The position numbers and the translations under genes are program-made. Of a stretch of 64,000 nucleotides of DNA, positions 52,309 through 61,781 are shown piece after piece. Origin of the DNA: Flavobacterium sp. MDT1-60 (GTDB lineage: Bacteria; Bacteroidota; Bacteroidia; Flavobacteriales; Flavobacteriaceae); NCBI RefSeq assembly GCF_014844035.1, contig NZ_CP062159.1, positions 186,001-250,000 on the forward strand, written 5' to 3'. The stretch's first letter is position 1, and each line of letters begins with the position of its first letter. Below the pieces are notes generated by a model that did not search any database, was not told the DNA's origin, and saw only the letters and a program-made list of their open reading frames with translations.

Positions 52309-53442
52309 ATGAAATTAGATAGAAAAGAAATTCTTAAAGCTCTGGAAACAATTACCATAGCCGGAGAAGGAAAAAATATGGTTGAAAGTGGTGCTGTTGC
52401 CAATGTTATTACTTTTGGTGATGAAGTTGTCGTAGATTTACTATTACACACACCGGCAATGCACATTAAAAAAAGAGCTGAAGATGATATCAAAAAAACA
52501 ATTCATAAATTGGTATCTCCTGAAGCTAAAGTTAAAGTAAACATCAAGGTAGAAGCGAAGGAAAATCCTAATGAAATAAAAGGAAAAGCCATTCCGGGAA
52601 TCAAAAATATTATTGCCGTTGCTTCTGGAAAAGGTGGTGTGGGAAAATCAACTGTTACCGCAAATCTTGCCGTAACACTTGCCAAAATGGGTTTTTCAGT
52701 TGGAGTTTTAGACGCTGATATTTACGGGCCTTCGATGCCAATTATGTTTGACGTTGAAAATGAAAAACCAATTTCTATTACCGTTGACGGAAAATCAAAA
52801 ATGAAACCAATTGAAAGTTTTGAAGTCAAAATACTTTCTATCGGATTCTTTACAGCACCAAGTCAGGCAGTAATCTGGAGAGGTCCTATGGCTGCAAAAG
52901 CGCTAAATCAAATGATCTTTGATGCAGATTGGGGAGAATTGGATTTCATGCTAATCGATTTACCTCCCGGAACCGGAGACATTCACCTTTCGATTATGCA
53001 ATCATTGCCAATTACCGGAGCTGTAGTTGTAAGTACACCTCAGGCCGTGGCTCTTGCCGATGCTAAAAAAGGAGTTTCGATGTTTATGCAGGACAATATT
53101 AATGTTCCTGTTTTGGGAATTATTGAAAATATGGCGTACTTTACACCAGAAGAATTACCTGACAATAAATACTATATCTTTGGACAGGAAGGAGCTAAAA
53201 ATCTTGCAGAAGATTTAGATGTTCCATTCTTAGGAGAAGTGCCAATTGTACAGTCAATACGTGAAGCAGGAGATTACGGTCGCCCGGCAGCTTTGCAGAC
53301 AGCCTCTGTAATTGAAACTATTTTTGAAGAAATTACCAGAAATGTGGTACAGGAAGTAGTAAACAGAAACGATAGTTTACCTGCAACAGAAGCCATTAAA
53401 ATTACAACAATGGCTGGATGTTCAGCGGTTAAAAAGAATTAG
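52309..53442 (+). CDS. apbC: Mrp/NBP35 family Fe-S carrier ATPase
   Basis: P-loop ATPase of 377 aa from the ATG at 52309 (MKLDRKEIL). An N-terminal DUF59/MIP18-like domain (about 1-85) precedes the deviant Walker A ASGKGGVGKST, the Mrp signature LDADIYGPSMPIMF and LIDLPPGTGDIHL. Members bind and transfer [4Fe-4S] clusters. Clustering with a NifU-type scaffold and a ferredoxin supports a role in Fe-S biogenesis. An upstream frame of 14 codons is rejected as it lacks family similarity. Confidence 0.94.
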   Translation: MKLDRKEILKALETITIAGEGKNMVESGAVANVITFGDEVVVDLLLHTPAMHIKKRAEDDIKKTIHKLVSPEAKVKVNIKVEAKENPNEIKGKAIPGIKNIIAVASGKGGVGKSTVTANLAVTLAKMGFSVGVLDADIYGPSMPIMFDVENEKPISITVDGKSKMKPIESFEVKILSIGFFTAPSQAVIWRGPMAAKALNQMIFDADWGELDFMLIDLPPGTGDIHLSIMQSLPITGAVVVSTPQAVALADAKKGVSMFMQDNINVPVLGIIENMAYFTPEELPDNKYYIFGQEGAKNLAEDLDVPFLGEVPIVQSIREAGDYGRPAALQTASVIETIFEEITRNVVQEVVNRNDSLPATEAIKITTMAGCSAVKKN

Positions 53443-53451
53443 ATAATTGAG

Positions 53452-53522
53452 ATAATGAGAAAATTAGAAAATGTGCCAATTAGAAAATTATCTAATTATC
53501 TCATTTTCTAATTGGCACATTG
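53452..53522. repeat. Inverted repeat between apbC and the NifU-like gene
   Basis: GAAAATGTGCCAATTAGAAA and its inverse (TTTCTAATTGGCACATT) flank a short centre. A related GTGCCAATTAGAAAATTAG copy occurs after ruvC at about 3160, so it belongs to a dispersed family. Confidence 0.75.
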
Positions 53523-53542
53523 TTTAATTGACAAATAAAATT

Positions 53543-53782
53543 ATGACAACAGAAGAATTAACAAGCAACGTATTACTAGCTCTGGATGAGATCAGACCTT
53601 TTTTAAATTCTGATGGAGGAGATATTACGCTTATTTCCATAGACGATGACAAACATGTCAAAGTTCGTCTTGAAGGAGCATGCATTAGCTGTAGTGTAAA
53701 TCAGATGACGCTAAAAGCAGGAGTTGAAACAACGATAAAAAAATACGCTCCGCAGATAGAAACTGTGGTAAATATTATGTAA
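53543..53782 (+). CDS. NifU C-terminal-domain Fe-S scaffold
   Basis: Protein of 79 aa (MTTEELTSNV...) with the NifU C-terminal domain: LDEIRPFLNSDGGDITLISI and the cluster-binding GACISCSVNQMTLKAGVE with CxxC. It assembles or carries Fe-S clusters. Placed 100 bp after the Mrp ATPase gene and likely functionally linked. Confidence 0.93.
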   Translation: MTTEELTSNVLLALDEIRPFLNSDGGDITLISIDDDKHVKVRLEGACISCSVNQMTLKAGVETTIKKYAPQIETVVNIM

Positions 53783-53994
53783 TAAAAAAGTACTTTTCTG
53801 CTCTTTAAGACTTTGTGTCATTAACAAGAATAGTATGCCTTTTACGCATTTATCTTATAATTTCGAAATAAAACATTGAAAACAATGACAGATATTGCGA
53901 AATTATTAAAAAACAACTTAAAGATTTAAGAGTTTTGTTTAAGGAATTATTACAGATTTAACTTAAATTTGTAAACATCCCTAAATCTTAAACT

Positions 53995-54477
53995 ATGAAG
54001 AAATTTTACGTTCTATTTTTATTGTTCTTTCTTGTGTCTGTAAATTACGCACAACAAAGTCAAACTTTAATTGTTGACAAAGCCTGGGTAAATGATTCAG
54101 AAGAATGGTCAGATTTTAAATATGCAGGACAAATTGTTTTTTCAATTAATCCTGCAGCTGAAGAAGGAAGTTTAAGAATTGGCAATTATGATTTTCTATA
54201 TGATATCTGTGAAGGAAAAGCAAAATTTTCAAACAAGGCAACATATAGCGCTGCAGAATTTTCACATCCGAGAAAATTAACTGTAACAACTGATAAACAA
54301 GGTGTAGTAAACTCAACATATGAGGGAACTTTAATTTTTCAGTCAGACAAAGATTATTATTCGGTTATTGCGATAGTGACAATATTAGAAAAAAGCGGTA
54401 ACACACTTGGCTTAAAAATGCATCTTAAAGAGAGCAGTAAAAAGGAATACGCATTCAGTCTAAAACCAACTAGTTAA
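53995..54477 (+). CDS. Secreted protein of unknown function
   Basis: Protein of 160 aa with a clear signal peptide (MKKFYVLFLLFFLVSVNYAQ). The mature part is beta-rich (VDKAWVNDSEEWSDFKYAGQIVFSIN) and ends without a T9SS-like tail. I recognise no domain. It lies between the Fe-S genes but is probably unrelated to them, given the signal peptide and the 212-bp upstream gap. Confidence 0.75.
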   Translation: MKKFYVLFLLFFLVSVNYAQQSQTLIVDKAWVNDSEEWSDFKYAGQIVFSINPAAEEGSLRIGNYDFLYDICEGKAKFSNKATYSAAEFSHPRKLTVTTDKQGVVNSTYEGTLIFQSDKDYYSVIAIVTILEKSGNTLGLKMHLKESSKKEYAFSLKPTS

Positions 54478-54542
54478 CTAACTATAAACAAGGATTTTTT
54501 CACGTTATAAAATCCTGACCCATAAAATTCCAATTAATTAAA

Positions 54543-54860
54543 ATGGATGTATTAATAAAGATTAAGGATCGAGAAGGAGTTATACACGAGTTACAGGCTC
54601 CAACTGATATGGCAATGAATATAATGGAGTTATGCAAGGCATACGAACTTCCTGTTGAAGGAACCTGTGGCGGAATGGCCATGTGTGCTTCTTGTCAGTG
54701 TTATGTTCTAAATGATGTTGCATTACCAGAAATGGGCGATGATGAAGAAGCCATGCTTTCGGAGGCATTTTATGTTAAATCTAATAGTCGTTTAGGCTGT
54801 CAGATTCCGATTACTACAGAATTAGAAGGACTGGAATTAGAGCTGGCTCCTGAATATTAA
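54543..54860 (+). CDS. [2Fe-2S] ferredoxin
   Basis: Ferredoxin of 105 aa of the adrenodoxin/ISC type: the cluster ligands lie in GTCGGMAMCASCQCY (C-x5-C-x2-C) plus the distal C in RLGCQIPI. It donates electrons in Fe-S assembly or to oxygenases. The nearby Mrp and NifU genes favour an Fe-S biogenesis role. Confidence 0.92.
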   Translation: MDVLIKIKDREGVIHELQAPTDMAMNIMELCKAYELPVEGTCGGMAMCASCQCYVLNDVALPEMGDDEEAMLSEAFYVKSNSRLGCQIPITTELEGLELELAPEY

Positions 54861-54881
54861 AATAATAAATTACAATATTGT

Positions 54882-54931
54882 AAAATTCCAAATTCCAATA
54901 GAACATTCATACTATTGGAATTTGGAATTTT
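54882..54931. repeat. Perfect 20-bp inverted repeat
   Basis: AAAATTCCAAATTCCAATAG (54882-54901) and exact inverse (54912-54931), 10-nt spacer. A similar AATTCCAA-type sequence flanks two of the 16-bp palindromes. It may double as a terminator of the ferredoxin gene. Confidence 0.85.
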
Positions 54932-54967
54932 TGTTTGGAACTATCTGACTCCGAAATATTAAAATAC

Positions 54968-55000
54968 AAAAAAGCGAGAATTAGGTTCTCGCTTTTTTTA
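54968..55000 (+). terminator. Terminator
   Basis: AAAAAGCGAGAA and TTCTCGCTTTTTT with a 5-nt loop. Nothing else is seen in the 325-bp gap up to 55185 apart from AT-rich sequence. Confidence 0.85.
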
Positions 55001-55185
55001 TATCATAATCTCATCGATTGAAATAGAAAAGTCTTAAACAATTTAGATATTAATTATGTAGTGTTTTTTTTACATTATTAATTTTTTCATTAGTTTTGAA
55101 AAGCTTTTATTTTATAGTTGAAAACCTATAAAATAAAATTTAATAACCTTTCTTCTTTAAATAATTATAATTAATTTGTATAAAT

Positions 55186-56625
55186 ATGAAGCAACCATTA
55201 AAAAGGACTATAAGAGTAGTTTTAATCTCTTTTGTCTTAATTTTATTTAGCTGTGAAAATGATAGCTCATCATCTGGTACACAAATTTCTCAGGCTAAAA
55301 ATATTCAATCAGCTAAAAAGTGGTTTGATGATTATCACGATAAAGGTGACAATATTGTATTGATGCAAAATCTAGATTACAACTGGGACGATGCTCAGAT
55401 TACAAAATCACAAGACGGAACAGAGACAATTATTGTTCCCGTCAATGAATTGAAAAAAGATCAACGCGACTTTTGGGAACAAAGATTGTATATTTATAAA
55501 ACAGGCCAAGAAGATTATAAGGCATTGGTTTACGAAATATATACTAATAAAGAGGTTAAACCGAGTAGTCAATCCATCGATGGTGTTGATTTTACAGGGT
55601 TCATGAGTGTTTGGGATTTAAAAAATGGTTTTGTCAGAGCTGCCAGATTTGAAAACAATCAGGTTGTAGAAACTGGAAGTGTCGAAGTTATAGATTATAC
55701 TCAAAGAAACACAACAAACAAAGCTCCAATTGAAGCTCCTTGTATTTATGCTGATTTTGGTGATGGTGGATGTGGTGGTAAATCAGGCGGTGATACCGCA
55801 ACTCCTCTAAGACCGGTTATTGTAAATGCTCCAAGTAAAGGGACTCCAATCGTATACTACGGGCCACGTTCACCTGTAATTGGAGGTTCAACTACAGGTG
55901 GCTATACCTCACCTAATGGTGGCGGGGGGAGTAGCGGTGGTGGAGGTATTACAGCACCTTCACCGGTAAAAATTATAGATGCACTTATAGGAAAAGCAAA
56001 ATGTCTTAATGATTTATTAAATAAAAATGGAGACTCTTTTGTTCAGAATTTATTATCTAATTTTCAGGGTCAATCGGAGTTTGATGTTTTGATTGTTTCT
56101 AAAGATGTAATTACAGGTAAGGATAGTCAGGGCGTGGAGAGAGAAATTAATGGAAGAACTTTACCCCCAGAAGGTAAATCAATAACAATAGAGATTAGTA
56201 CATCAAAATCTAATAGTAATGCTTCTCTTGAAGTTGCTAGAACAATTTTGCACGAATACATTCATGCAGATATTTTTAGAAAATTAGAAACAAAACTCGG
56301 AACAAATGCAGAAAGATTAGATTTTAAAACAACATTTGATGCCTATGGAAATCAACATAATACTATCGCAAATTTATATCTTAATAGCATGAAAGAAGCT
56401 TTAAAGACATTTCATAAAAATGTTCTTGTTGATGATTATAATAAATACACTCAATATTATGGTGAAGTTCCAAATGATGCTTTCTATGAAGCATTAGCGT
56501 GGGGTGGATTACGTGAAAACAATGTAAAAGCGTGGTCAGATTTACCTGCGGACAAAAAAGCAGTAATAGAAGCTCTTGCTAGCAGAACGACTATGTTAAG
56601 CAAAGGGACTCCTTGTACTAATTAA
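55186..56625 (+). CDS. Lipoprotein with C-terminal HExxH domain
   Basis: Protein of 479 aa. The lipobox LFSC (Cys near residue 23) implies membrane anchoring. The N-terminal region (about 30-190) starts QAKNIQSAKKWFDDYH and is shared, as far as I recall, by other Flavobacterium lipoproteins. A Gly/Ser-rich linker (about 235-258) joins it to a C-terminal domain with ARTILHEYIHADIF, an HExxH zinc-protease motif (HEYIH), and a later NDAFYEALAWGGLRE segment that may give the third ligand. The modular layout and the downstream small secreted genes resemble effector/immunity loci, but this is only inference. Confidence 0.75.
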   Translation: MKQPLKRTIRVVLISFVLILFSCENDSSSSGTQISQAKNIQSAKKWFDDYHDKGDNIVLMQNLDYNWDDAQITKSQDGTETIIVPVNELKKDQRDFWEQRLYIYKTGQEDYKALVYEIYTNKEVKPSSQSIDGVDFTGFMSVWDLKNGFVRAARFENNQVVETGSVEVIDYTQRNTTNKAPIEAPCIYADFGDGGCGGKSGGDTATPLRPVIVNAPSKGTPIVYYGPRSPVIGGSTTGGYTSPNGGGGSSGGGGITAPSPVKIIDALIGKAKCLNDLLNKNGDSFVQNLLSNFQGQSEFDVLIVSKDVITGKDSQGVEREINGRTLPPEGKSITIEISTSKSNSNASLEVARTILHEYIHADIFRKLETKLGTNAERLDFKTTFDAYGNQHNTIANLYLNSMKEALKTFHKNVLVDDYNKYTQYYGEVPNDAFYEALAWGGLRENNVKAWSDLPADKKAVIEALASRTTMLSKGTPCTN

Positions 56626-56641
56626 ATTCAAAAAAAATATT

Positions 56642-57040
56642 ATGAAAACAGTTGCTCTTATTTTACTGTCTCTATTTTCAACATTTATAGCGGCTCAAGA
56701 AAATCCAAAAGACACGCTTTTCTTTTCTTACGATAAAAATTACATTAGAACCTATGTTAAGATTCCAAATCATTTTTATTTAAAAGATAGCAATGGCACT
56801 AACAATGGTGCTTTTTACTTTACGGAAGTTAAAACTTTGGAAAATCAAAAAATAAAATCAAAAGAAATTTGTCTTAGGAAATTTGTACGTTCCTCAAAAT
56901 ATTTTGATAAAAACACAGACCCAAAATTAAATGATTACGAACTTTGGAAATACCTTAGAGATTATTTTGTTTTTTTAGTCAAGGAGGTAGATAGCAAAAA
57001 GAAATACATTCAAGTAAAATCAAGTTATGAAATTGAATAA
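56642..57040 (+). CDS. Small secreted protein of unknown function
   Basis: Protein of 132 aa with a signal peptide (cleavage near TFIAAQ). It starts 16 bp after the HExxH lipoprotein and is probably co-transcribed. A frameshifted homologue follows immediately. Conserved points between the two are KDTLFF/KTRFFF, E(I/V)(C/L)-x2-KF and YIQ near the end. No known family. It could be an inhibitor or partner of the lipoprotein. Confidence 0.7.
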   Translation: MKTVALILLSLFSTFIAAQENPKDTLFFSYDKNYIRTYVKIPNHFYLKDSNGTNNGAFYFTEVKTLENQKIKSKEICLRKFVRSSKYFDKNTDPKLNDYELWKYLRDYFVFLVKEVDSKKKYIQVKSSYEIE

Positions 57041-57056
57041 GTAAAAGAAGCATCTA

Positions 57057-57398
57057 GTGAATATATATATTATTATAATTATTTTATCATTCTTTCCTAT
57101 GAATACCTTAAGGGCTCAGGAAAAAGGAAAGACACGCTTTTTTTTTAAATTAGATGGCAAGTATCTTTTTACATCTAAAAATGATGAACCTAAACGATAC
57201 ATAATTAAGAATAATTATGATGCAAGGAAGGTGCAGTTTATTTTAAAAAACATAAGGATGTAAAGTGCAATAAGCCTCGAGAGGTTCTTTGCTTTAAAAA
57301 ATTTGCAGAATCATCAAAATTATATAAATAAACATATTATTTATTTAGTTCGAAGAAATGAATATATTCAATTAGTAGCTACTCATCAAATTGATTAA
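57057..57398 (+). pseudogene. Frameshifted duplicate of the small secreted protein
   Basis: Starts with a signal peptide (MNIYIIIIILSFFPMNTLRA). The frame breaks near 57243, continues in another frame as KCNKPREVLCFKKFAESSK (matching KEICLRKFVRSSK of the intact gene), then returns to the first frame as YLVRRNEYIQLVATHQID to a stop at 57396-57398. At least two indels inactivate it. Confidence 0.8.
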
Positions 57399-57402
57399 AT
57401 CA

Positions 57403-57439
57403 AAAAAACCGTAATTACATTACTGCAATTACGGCTTTT
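57403..57439. terminator. Bidirectional terminator
   Basis: CCGTAATT and AATTACGG with flanking A and T runs, between the pseudogene and convergent asd. Confidence 0.8.
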
Positions 57440-57470
57440 CCTTTATAACAATTTTCTTTAATCTCTCTTT

Positions 57471-58460
57471 TTATACCAAACCAGCTGCAATTAAATATTC
57501 AGCGATTTGAATGGTGTTTGTAGCTGCACCTTTTCTTAAGTTATCAGCAACAATCCACATGTTTAATGTATTTGGCTGGCTTTCGTCACGACGGATTCTT
57601 CCAACAAAAACATCATTTTTACCTTCTGCATATAATGGCATCGGGTATGTAAAAGTGTCTAAATTATCCTGCACTACTACTCCATCAGTGTGGTGCAAAA
57701 TTTCACGAACTTCGTTTACATCAAAATCATTGGTAAACTCAACATTTACTGCCTCACTATGTCCGCCAACAACAGGAACACGTACTGCAGTAGCCGTAAC
57801 TCTGATCGTGTTATCACCAAGAATCTTTTGAGTTTCGCGAACTAACTTCATTTCTTCTTTAGTGTATCCGTTTTCTTCAAAACTATCGCAATGTGGAATC
57901 GCATTTCTGTGAATTGGATATTTGTAAGCCATATCACCCTGAATTCCTGCGTATTCGTTTTCTAATTGTTTTACCGCTTTTACACCAGTTCCGGTGATCG
58001 ATTGGTAAGTAGAAACGATAACTCTTCTAATGTTGTATTTTTTATGCAAAGGAGCCAATGCCAATACCATTTGAATAGTAGAGCAGTTTGGGTTTGCAAT
58101 AATTTTATCTTCTTTAGTTAGTGTTGAAGCATTGATTTCAGGCACTACCAATTTTTTAGTAGGATCCATTCTCCACGCAGATGAATTATCAATAACTGTT
58201 GTTCCGGCTGCAGCAAATTTTGGAGCCCATTCTAATGAAGTATCACCTCCGGCAGAAAAAACTGCAATATCAGCTTTCATATCAACTGCTGTTTGCATTC
58301 CTACAACTTTATATTTTGTTCCTTTATATTCAATCTCTTTTCCTACTGATCTTTCAGATGCAACAGGAATCAATTCTGTAACCGGAAAATTTCTTTCTGC
58401 TAAAACTTTAAGCATTACCTCGCCAACCATACCAGTGGCACCTACAACCGCTATTCTCAT
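57471..58460 (-). CDS. asd: Aspartate-semialdehyde dehydrogenase
   Basis: Enzyme of 329 aa from the ATG at 58460 (MRIAVVGATGMVG). It reduces aspartyl phosphate to the semialdehyde, on the path to lysine, threonine, methionine and diaminopimelate. The NADP motif VGATGMVGEVML, the catalytic ANPNCSTIQM (Cys) and the GGHSEAVNVEF His-containing segment are present. A 14-codon upstream extension is rejected. It is monocistronic, with a terminator hairpin separating it from mscL. Confidence 0.95.
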   Translation of the reverse strand: MRIAVVGATGMVGEVMLKVLAERNFPVTELIPVASERSVGKEIEYKGTKYKVVGMQTAVDMKADIAVFSAGGDTSLEWAPKFAAAGTTVIDNSSAWRMDPTKKLVVPEINASTLTKEDKIIANPNCSTIQMVLALAPLHKKYNIRRVIVSTYQSITGTGVKAVKQLENEYAGIQGDMAYKYPIHRNAIPHCDSFEENGYTKEEMKLVRETQKILGDNTIRVTATAVRVPVVGGHSEAVNVEFTNDFDVNEVREILHHTDGVVVQDNLDTFTYPMPLYAEGKNDVFVGRIRRDESQPNTLNMWIVADNLRKGAATNTIQIAEYLIAAGLV

Positions 58461-58577
58461 TTTTATATTTTTAGTATGAATTAAATCTAAATTATAATGC
58501 AAAAGTATACATAATACAAGTCAAAACAAGACGCTTCACAAAAAATAACAAAATGTTACAAATTAAACAAAAACAAA

Positions 58578-58605
58578 AAAACCGCTCCAATTAAGGAACG
58601 GTTAA
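58578..58605 (-). terminator. Terminator of mscL
   Basis: AACCG(C)TCC and GGA(A)CGGTT with an A-rich flank, 30 bases after the mscL stop. Confidence 0.7.
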
Positions 58606-58633
58606 ATTAGACTTAGTGTAGCGGTATAGTATA

Positions 58634-59014
58634 TTATTGTTTATTTTTTAACAGATCTCTAATTTGAGTAAGCAATTCTTCTTGCGTTGGTCCTGCAGGT
58701 GGCGCAACAACTTCTTCTTTCTTTTTTACTCTATTTATTCCTTTAATAATTAAGAACAATACAAAAGCTACAATTACAAAGTTAATTACTGCCGATAGAA
58801 ACAAACCATATTTTACACCTCCAAAAGCAGTTAGCTCTTCGATTGTAGATAAATGCGCCGCATCTAATGCCGGTTTTAACATCAATGGAGTAATTACATT
58901 TTCAATTAATGAGCTTACAATTTTACCAAAAGCAGCTCCAATGATTACACCGACAGCCAAATCGACTACGTTGCCTTTCATTGCAAATTCCTTAAATTCC
59001 GAAAGTACACTCAT
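58634..59014 (-). CDS. mscL: Large-conductance mechanosensitive channel
   Basis: MscL of 126 aa with two membrane helices. The N-terminal helix and TM1 (FKEFAMKGNVVDLAVGVIIGAAFGKIV) are diagnostic, TM2 is AVINFVIVAFVLFLIIKGINR, and the cytoplasmic helix ends EELLTQIRDLLKNK. It releases solutes on hypo-osmotic shock. Confidence 0.96.
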   Translation of the reverse strand: MSVLSEFKEFAMKGNVVDLAVGVIIGAAFGKIVSSLIENVITPLMLKPALDAAHLSTIEELTAFGGVKYGLFLSAVINFVIVAFVLFLIIKGINRVKKKEEVVAPPAGPTQEELLTQIRDLLKNKQ

Positions 59015-59082
59015 AATTGTTTCTTTAAATTTATAATTAAGTATATCGAAAATACGTATTTTTCTTTAAAAAATACTGAAAA

Positions 59083-61554
59083 CTATCTGAAAAATACCCT
59101 TTTTACTCGTTGTGAAATACTTGTCATAATTTCATACGGAATCGTTTTTAACGCTTCTGCCATTTCCATCACGGTTGGGCTTTCACCGAAAATAATAACT
59201 GAATCTCCTTCTTTGCAATCAATTTCACTTACATCAACCATCAACATATCCATACAAACACTTCCAACAATAAATGCTTTTTGATTTTTAATTGTAACAA
59301 ATCCAACCTGATTTCCCCATAATCTCGAAATTCCGTCAGCATAACCAATTGGAATTGTGGCAATTTTTGTTTCTTTCTCTGCCATAAAACGACGTCCGTA
59401 ACCAACGCTATCATTAGCAGGAATTGTTCTCACCTGGGAAATAATCGATTTTAATGTCCCCACATTTTCCAGATATTTTTGTTCCGATGGATCATTGGAA
59501 ACTCCGTATAAACCAATTCCTAATCGTACCATATTATATTGCTCATTCGGAAAATTACTAATTCCGGAAGTATTCAGAATATGGCGAATTGGATTAATGC
59601 TTAATTCTGAAATTAATTTTGAAGACAACTTTTCGAACAAATTAATCTGCGAAAGCGCAAATTCATAATGCTTCATTTCGTCACTCGTTGCCATATGCGA
59701 CAAAACACTCTGAATACGAACGGTTGTATTTCCTTTTAAAGTTTCAATCAATTCATCAATTGTATTTTCTTCAAAACCCAAACGATGCATTCCTGTATCC
59801 AATTTTATATGAATCGGGAAATTCTTCAGATTCTTTTCACGGGCAATCTTCAAAAAGGCATTTAATCCTTTTATACTATAAATTTCAGGTTCTAATTGGT
59901 ATTGGATTATAGAAGGAAAACTGGTGGACTCCGGATTCAAAACCATAATAGGCAATTTAATTCCTCCATTTTTCAATGAGATTCCTTCATCGGCGAATGC
60001 CACACCTAAATAATCTACTTTATGATGTTCAAGTAATTTTGCAATTTCAAGACCTCCATTTCCATATCCAAAAGCTTTCACCATCACCATGATTTTTACT
60101 TCAGGATTCAATTTAGCTTTAAAGAAATTCAGGTTATGACTAATTGAATCTAGGTTTATTTCGAGAACCGTTTCATGCGTTTTTTCTTCAAGTAAAGAAA
60201 CAATTTCTTCAAATTGAAACGATCTCGCACCTTTAATTAAAATCGTCTCATTATTGAAATTCAAGCTTTCGAACTTCGAAATAAATTCGGCTGTATTTTC
60301 AAATGTAACAATGTTGGGAAATTTGTTTTTGAAAGATGTGATAGTCTTTCCTATTCCAATTACCCTGTTGACTTTATTATCAGCAATAAGTTGTGCTACT
60401 TTTGAGTATAGCTCTTCATTTGAAAATCCGCTTTGGAAAATATCTGATAAAATTACGGTTTTTGTTGCGTTCTTTTTCTGCTGACTTTCCAGAAAATCCA
60501 AAGCGATTTTTAGGGACTGAAAATCGGAACTATAACTATCATCAATAATACTGCAACTGTTGATTCCGTTTTTTACTTCCAAACGCATTTCGACCGGATA
60601 CAACATTTTCATGCGACCCTGAATCGTTTCAAAATCATAATTAAAATAAAGCAAAACCAATAAACAGGAAATCGCGTTTTCGATAGAAGCAGAATCCTGA
60701 AAAGGAATTTCTAAATCGAAAAATTCGTTTTGATATTGATATTGAATAGTGGTTTTTTCATTTCTATTTTCCTTTTCCAGAATAAACACATCTGCAGAAT
60801 TATCGCTAAAACTCCAGGAAAAAAGCTCCCTTTCCTTTATCGGATATTGCTCAGAAAATACCTTTAAACATTGATCAACAAGTTTGTTTTTTTGATAAAT
60901 AATAACTTTTGATTTTTTGAAAAGCAATAATTTCTCTTTGATTTTCTGTTCTAAATGCTCAAAACCCTCATCGTGTGCGGGACCAATATTGGTTAAAACA
61001 CCAATTGTAGGCTTAACGATATTTTCGAGTTTATTCATCTCATTAACCGTCGAAATTCCGGCTTCGAAAATACCCAAATTATGTTTTTCGTTAATGGCAA
61101 TCACCGAAAGTGGAACGCCAACCTGAGAATTATAACTTTTAGGACTTCTGATAACATTATAATCAGGACTTAATAAAAAATTAAGCCATTCTTTTACAAT
61201 CGTCTTTCCATTGCTTCCGGTTATTCCGAGTATCGGAAAATCAAAGATATCACGGTAATAACCTGCAAATTGCTGCAAAGCTTTGAGCGTGTTTTTTACC
61301 ACCAAAAAATTAGCTTTTCCTTCACTATTCTTCGGAATGTGGTGAACCACAAAATTCTGAACACCTTTTTCTATCAATTCCGGAATATATAAATGAGCAT
61401 CATTATTAACACCTGATAAAGCAAAAAATAATGTTTCTGATCCGTTTTGCAACGAACGGCTGTCGATAGAAATATGGTCAACAAAAATATCAGTGCCCAG
61501 ACCGATCCATTTGGCGTCAAGAACCGAAATAAGGTTTTTTAAATTTATGCTCAT
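59083..61554 (-). CDS. murF-alr: Bifunctional MurF ligase / alanine racemase
   Basis: Fusion protein of 823 aa. Residues about 1-450 are MurF-like (UDP-MurNAc-tripeptide:D-Ala-D-Ala ligase) with the ATP motif GITGSNGKTIVKEW and VLTNIGPAHDEGF. Residues about 455-823 are alanine racemase, with the PLP Lys in VMVKAFGYGNGG (YGNG instead of the usual YGHG) and VCMDMLMVDVS near the C-terminal tyrosine domain. It couples D-Ala supply to peptidoglycan precursor synthesis. This fusion is a known Bacteroidetes arrangement. Full-length, with no frameshift. Confidence 0.95.
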   Translation of the reverse strand: MSINLKNLISVLDAKWIGLGTDIFVDHISIDSRSLQNGSETLFFALSGVNNDAHLYIPELIEKGVQNFVVHHIPKNSEGKANFLVVKNTLKALQQFAGYYRDIFDFPILGITGSNGKTIVKEWLNFLLSPDYNVIRSPKSYNSQVGVPLSVIAINEKHNLGIFEAGISTVNEMNKLENIVKPTIGVLTNIGPAHDEGFEHLEQKIKEKLLLFKKSKVIIYQKNKLVDQCLKVFSEQYPIKERELFSWSFSDNSADVFILEKENRNEKTTIQYQYQNEFFDLEIPFQDSASIENAISCLLVLLYFNYDFETIQGRMKMLYPVEMRLEVKNGINSCSIIDDSYSSDFQSLKIALDFLESQQKKNATKTVILSDIFQSGFSNEELYSKVAQLIADNKVNRVIGIGKTITSFKNKFPNIVTFENTAEFISKFESLNFNNETILIKGARSFQFEEIVSLLEEKTHETVLEINLDSISHNLNFFKAKLNPEVKIMVMVKAFGYGNGGLEIAKLLEHHKVDYLGVAFADEGISLKNGGIKLPIMVLNPESTSFPSIIQYQLEPEIYSIKGLNAFLKIAREKNLKNFPIHIKLDTGMHRLGFEENTIDELIETLKGNTTVRIQSVLSHMATSDEMKHYEFALSQINLFEKLSSKLISELSINPIRHILNTSGISNFPNEQYNMVRLGIGLYGVSNDPSEQKYLENVGTLKSIISQVRTIPANDSVGYGRRFMAEKETKIATIPIGYADGISRLWGNQVGFVTIKNQKAFIVGSVCMDMLMVDVSEIDCKEGDSVIIFGESPTVMEMAEALKTIPYEIMTSISQRVKRVFFR

Positions 61555-61587
61555 TTAGAAAGTTTCTTTTGTCAAATTTAGAAAAAG

Positions 61588-61738
61588 GTTTGCCACGAAT
61601 TTCACAAATTTTCACTAATATTTAGCTTAAATAATTAGCCACAGATTAAGAGATTTTCATAGATTTAATTCTTATTCACTTCTAAAATGAGGTAAAGATT
61701 TTAAATATAATTTGTGAAAATTTGTGTAATGCGTGGCA
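61588..61738. repeat. GCCACGAATTTCAC-type inverted repeat
   Basis: GCCACGAATTTCACAAATTT near 61592 and its inverse ending ATGCGTGGC near 61737. A half copy of the GCCACAGATTAA element lies inside. It separates the divergent murF-alr gene from the PAP2-like gene. Confidence 0.75.
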
Positions 61739-61781
61739 AAAAACATTATTATATTTGTTGAATACCACAAAATATAGCATT

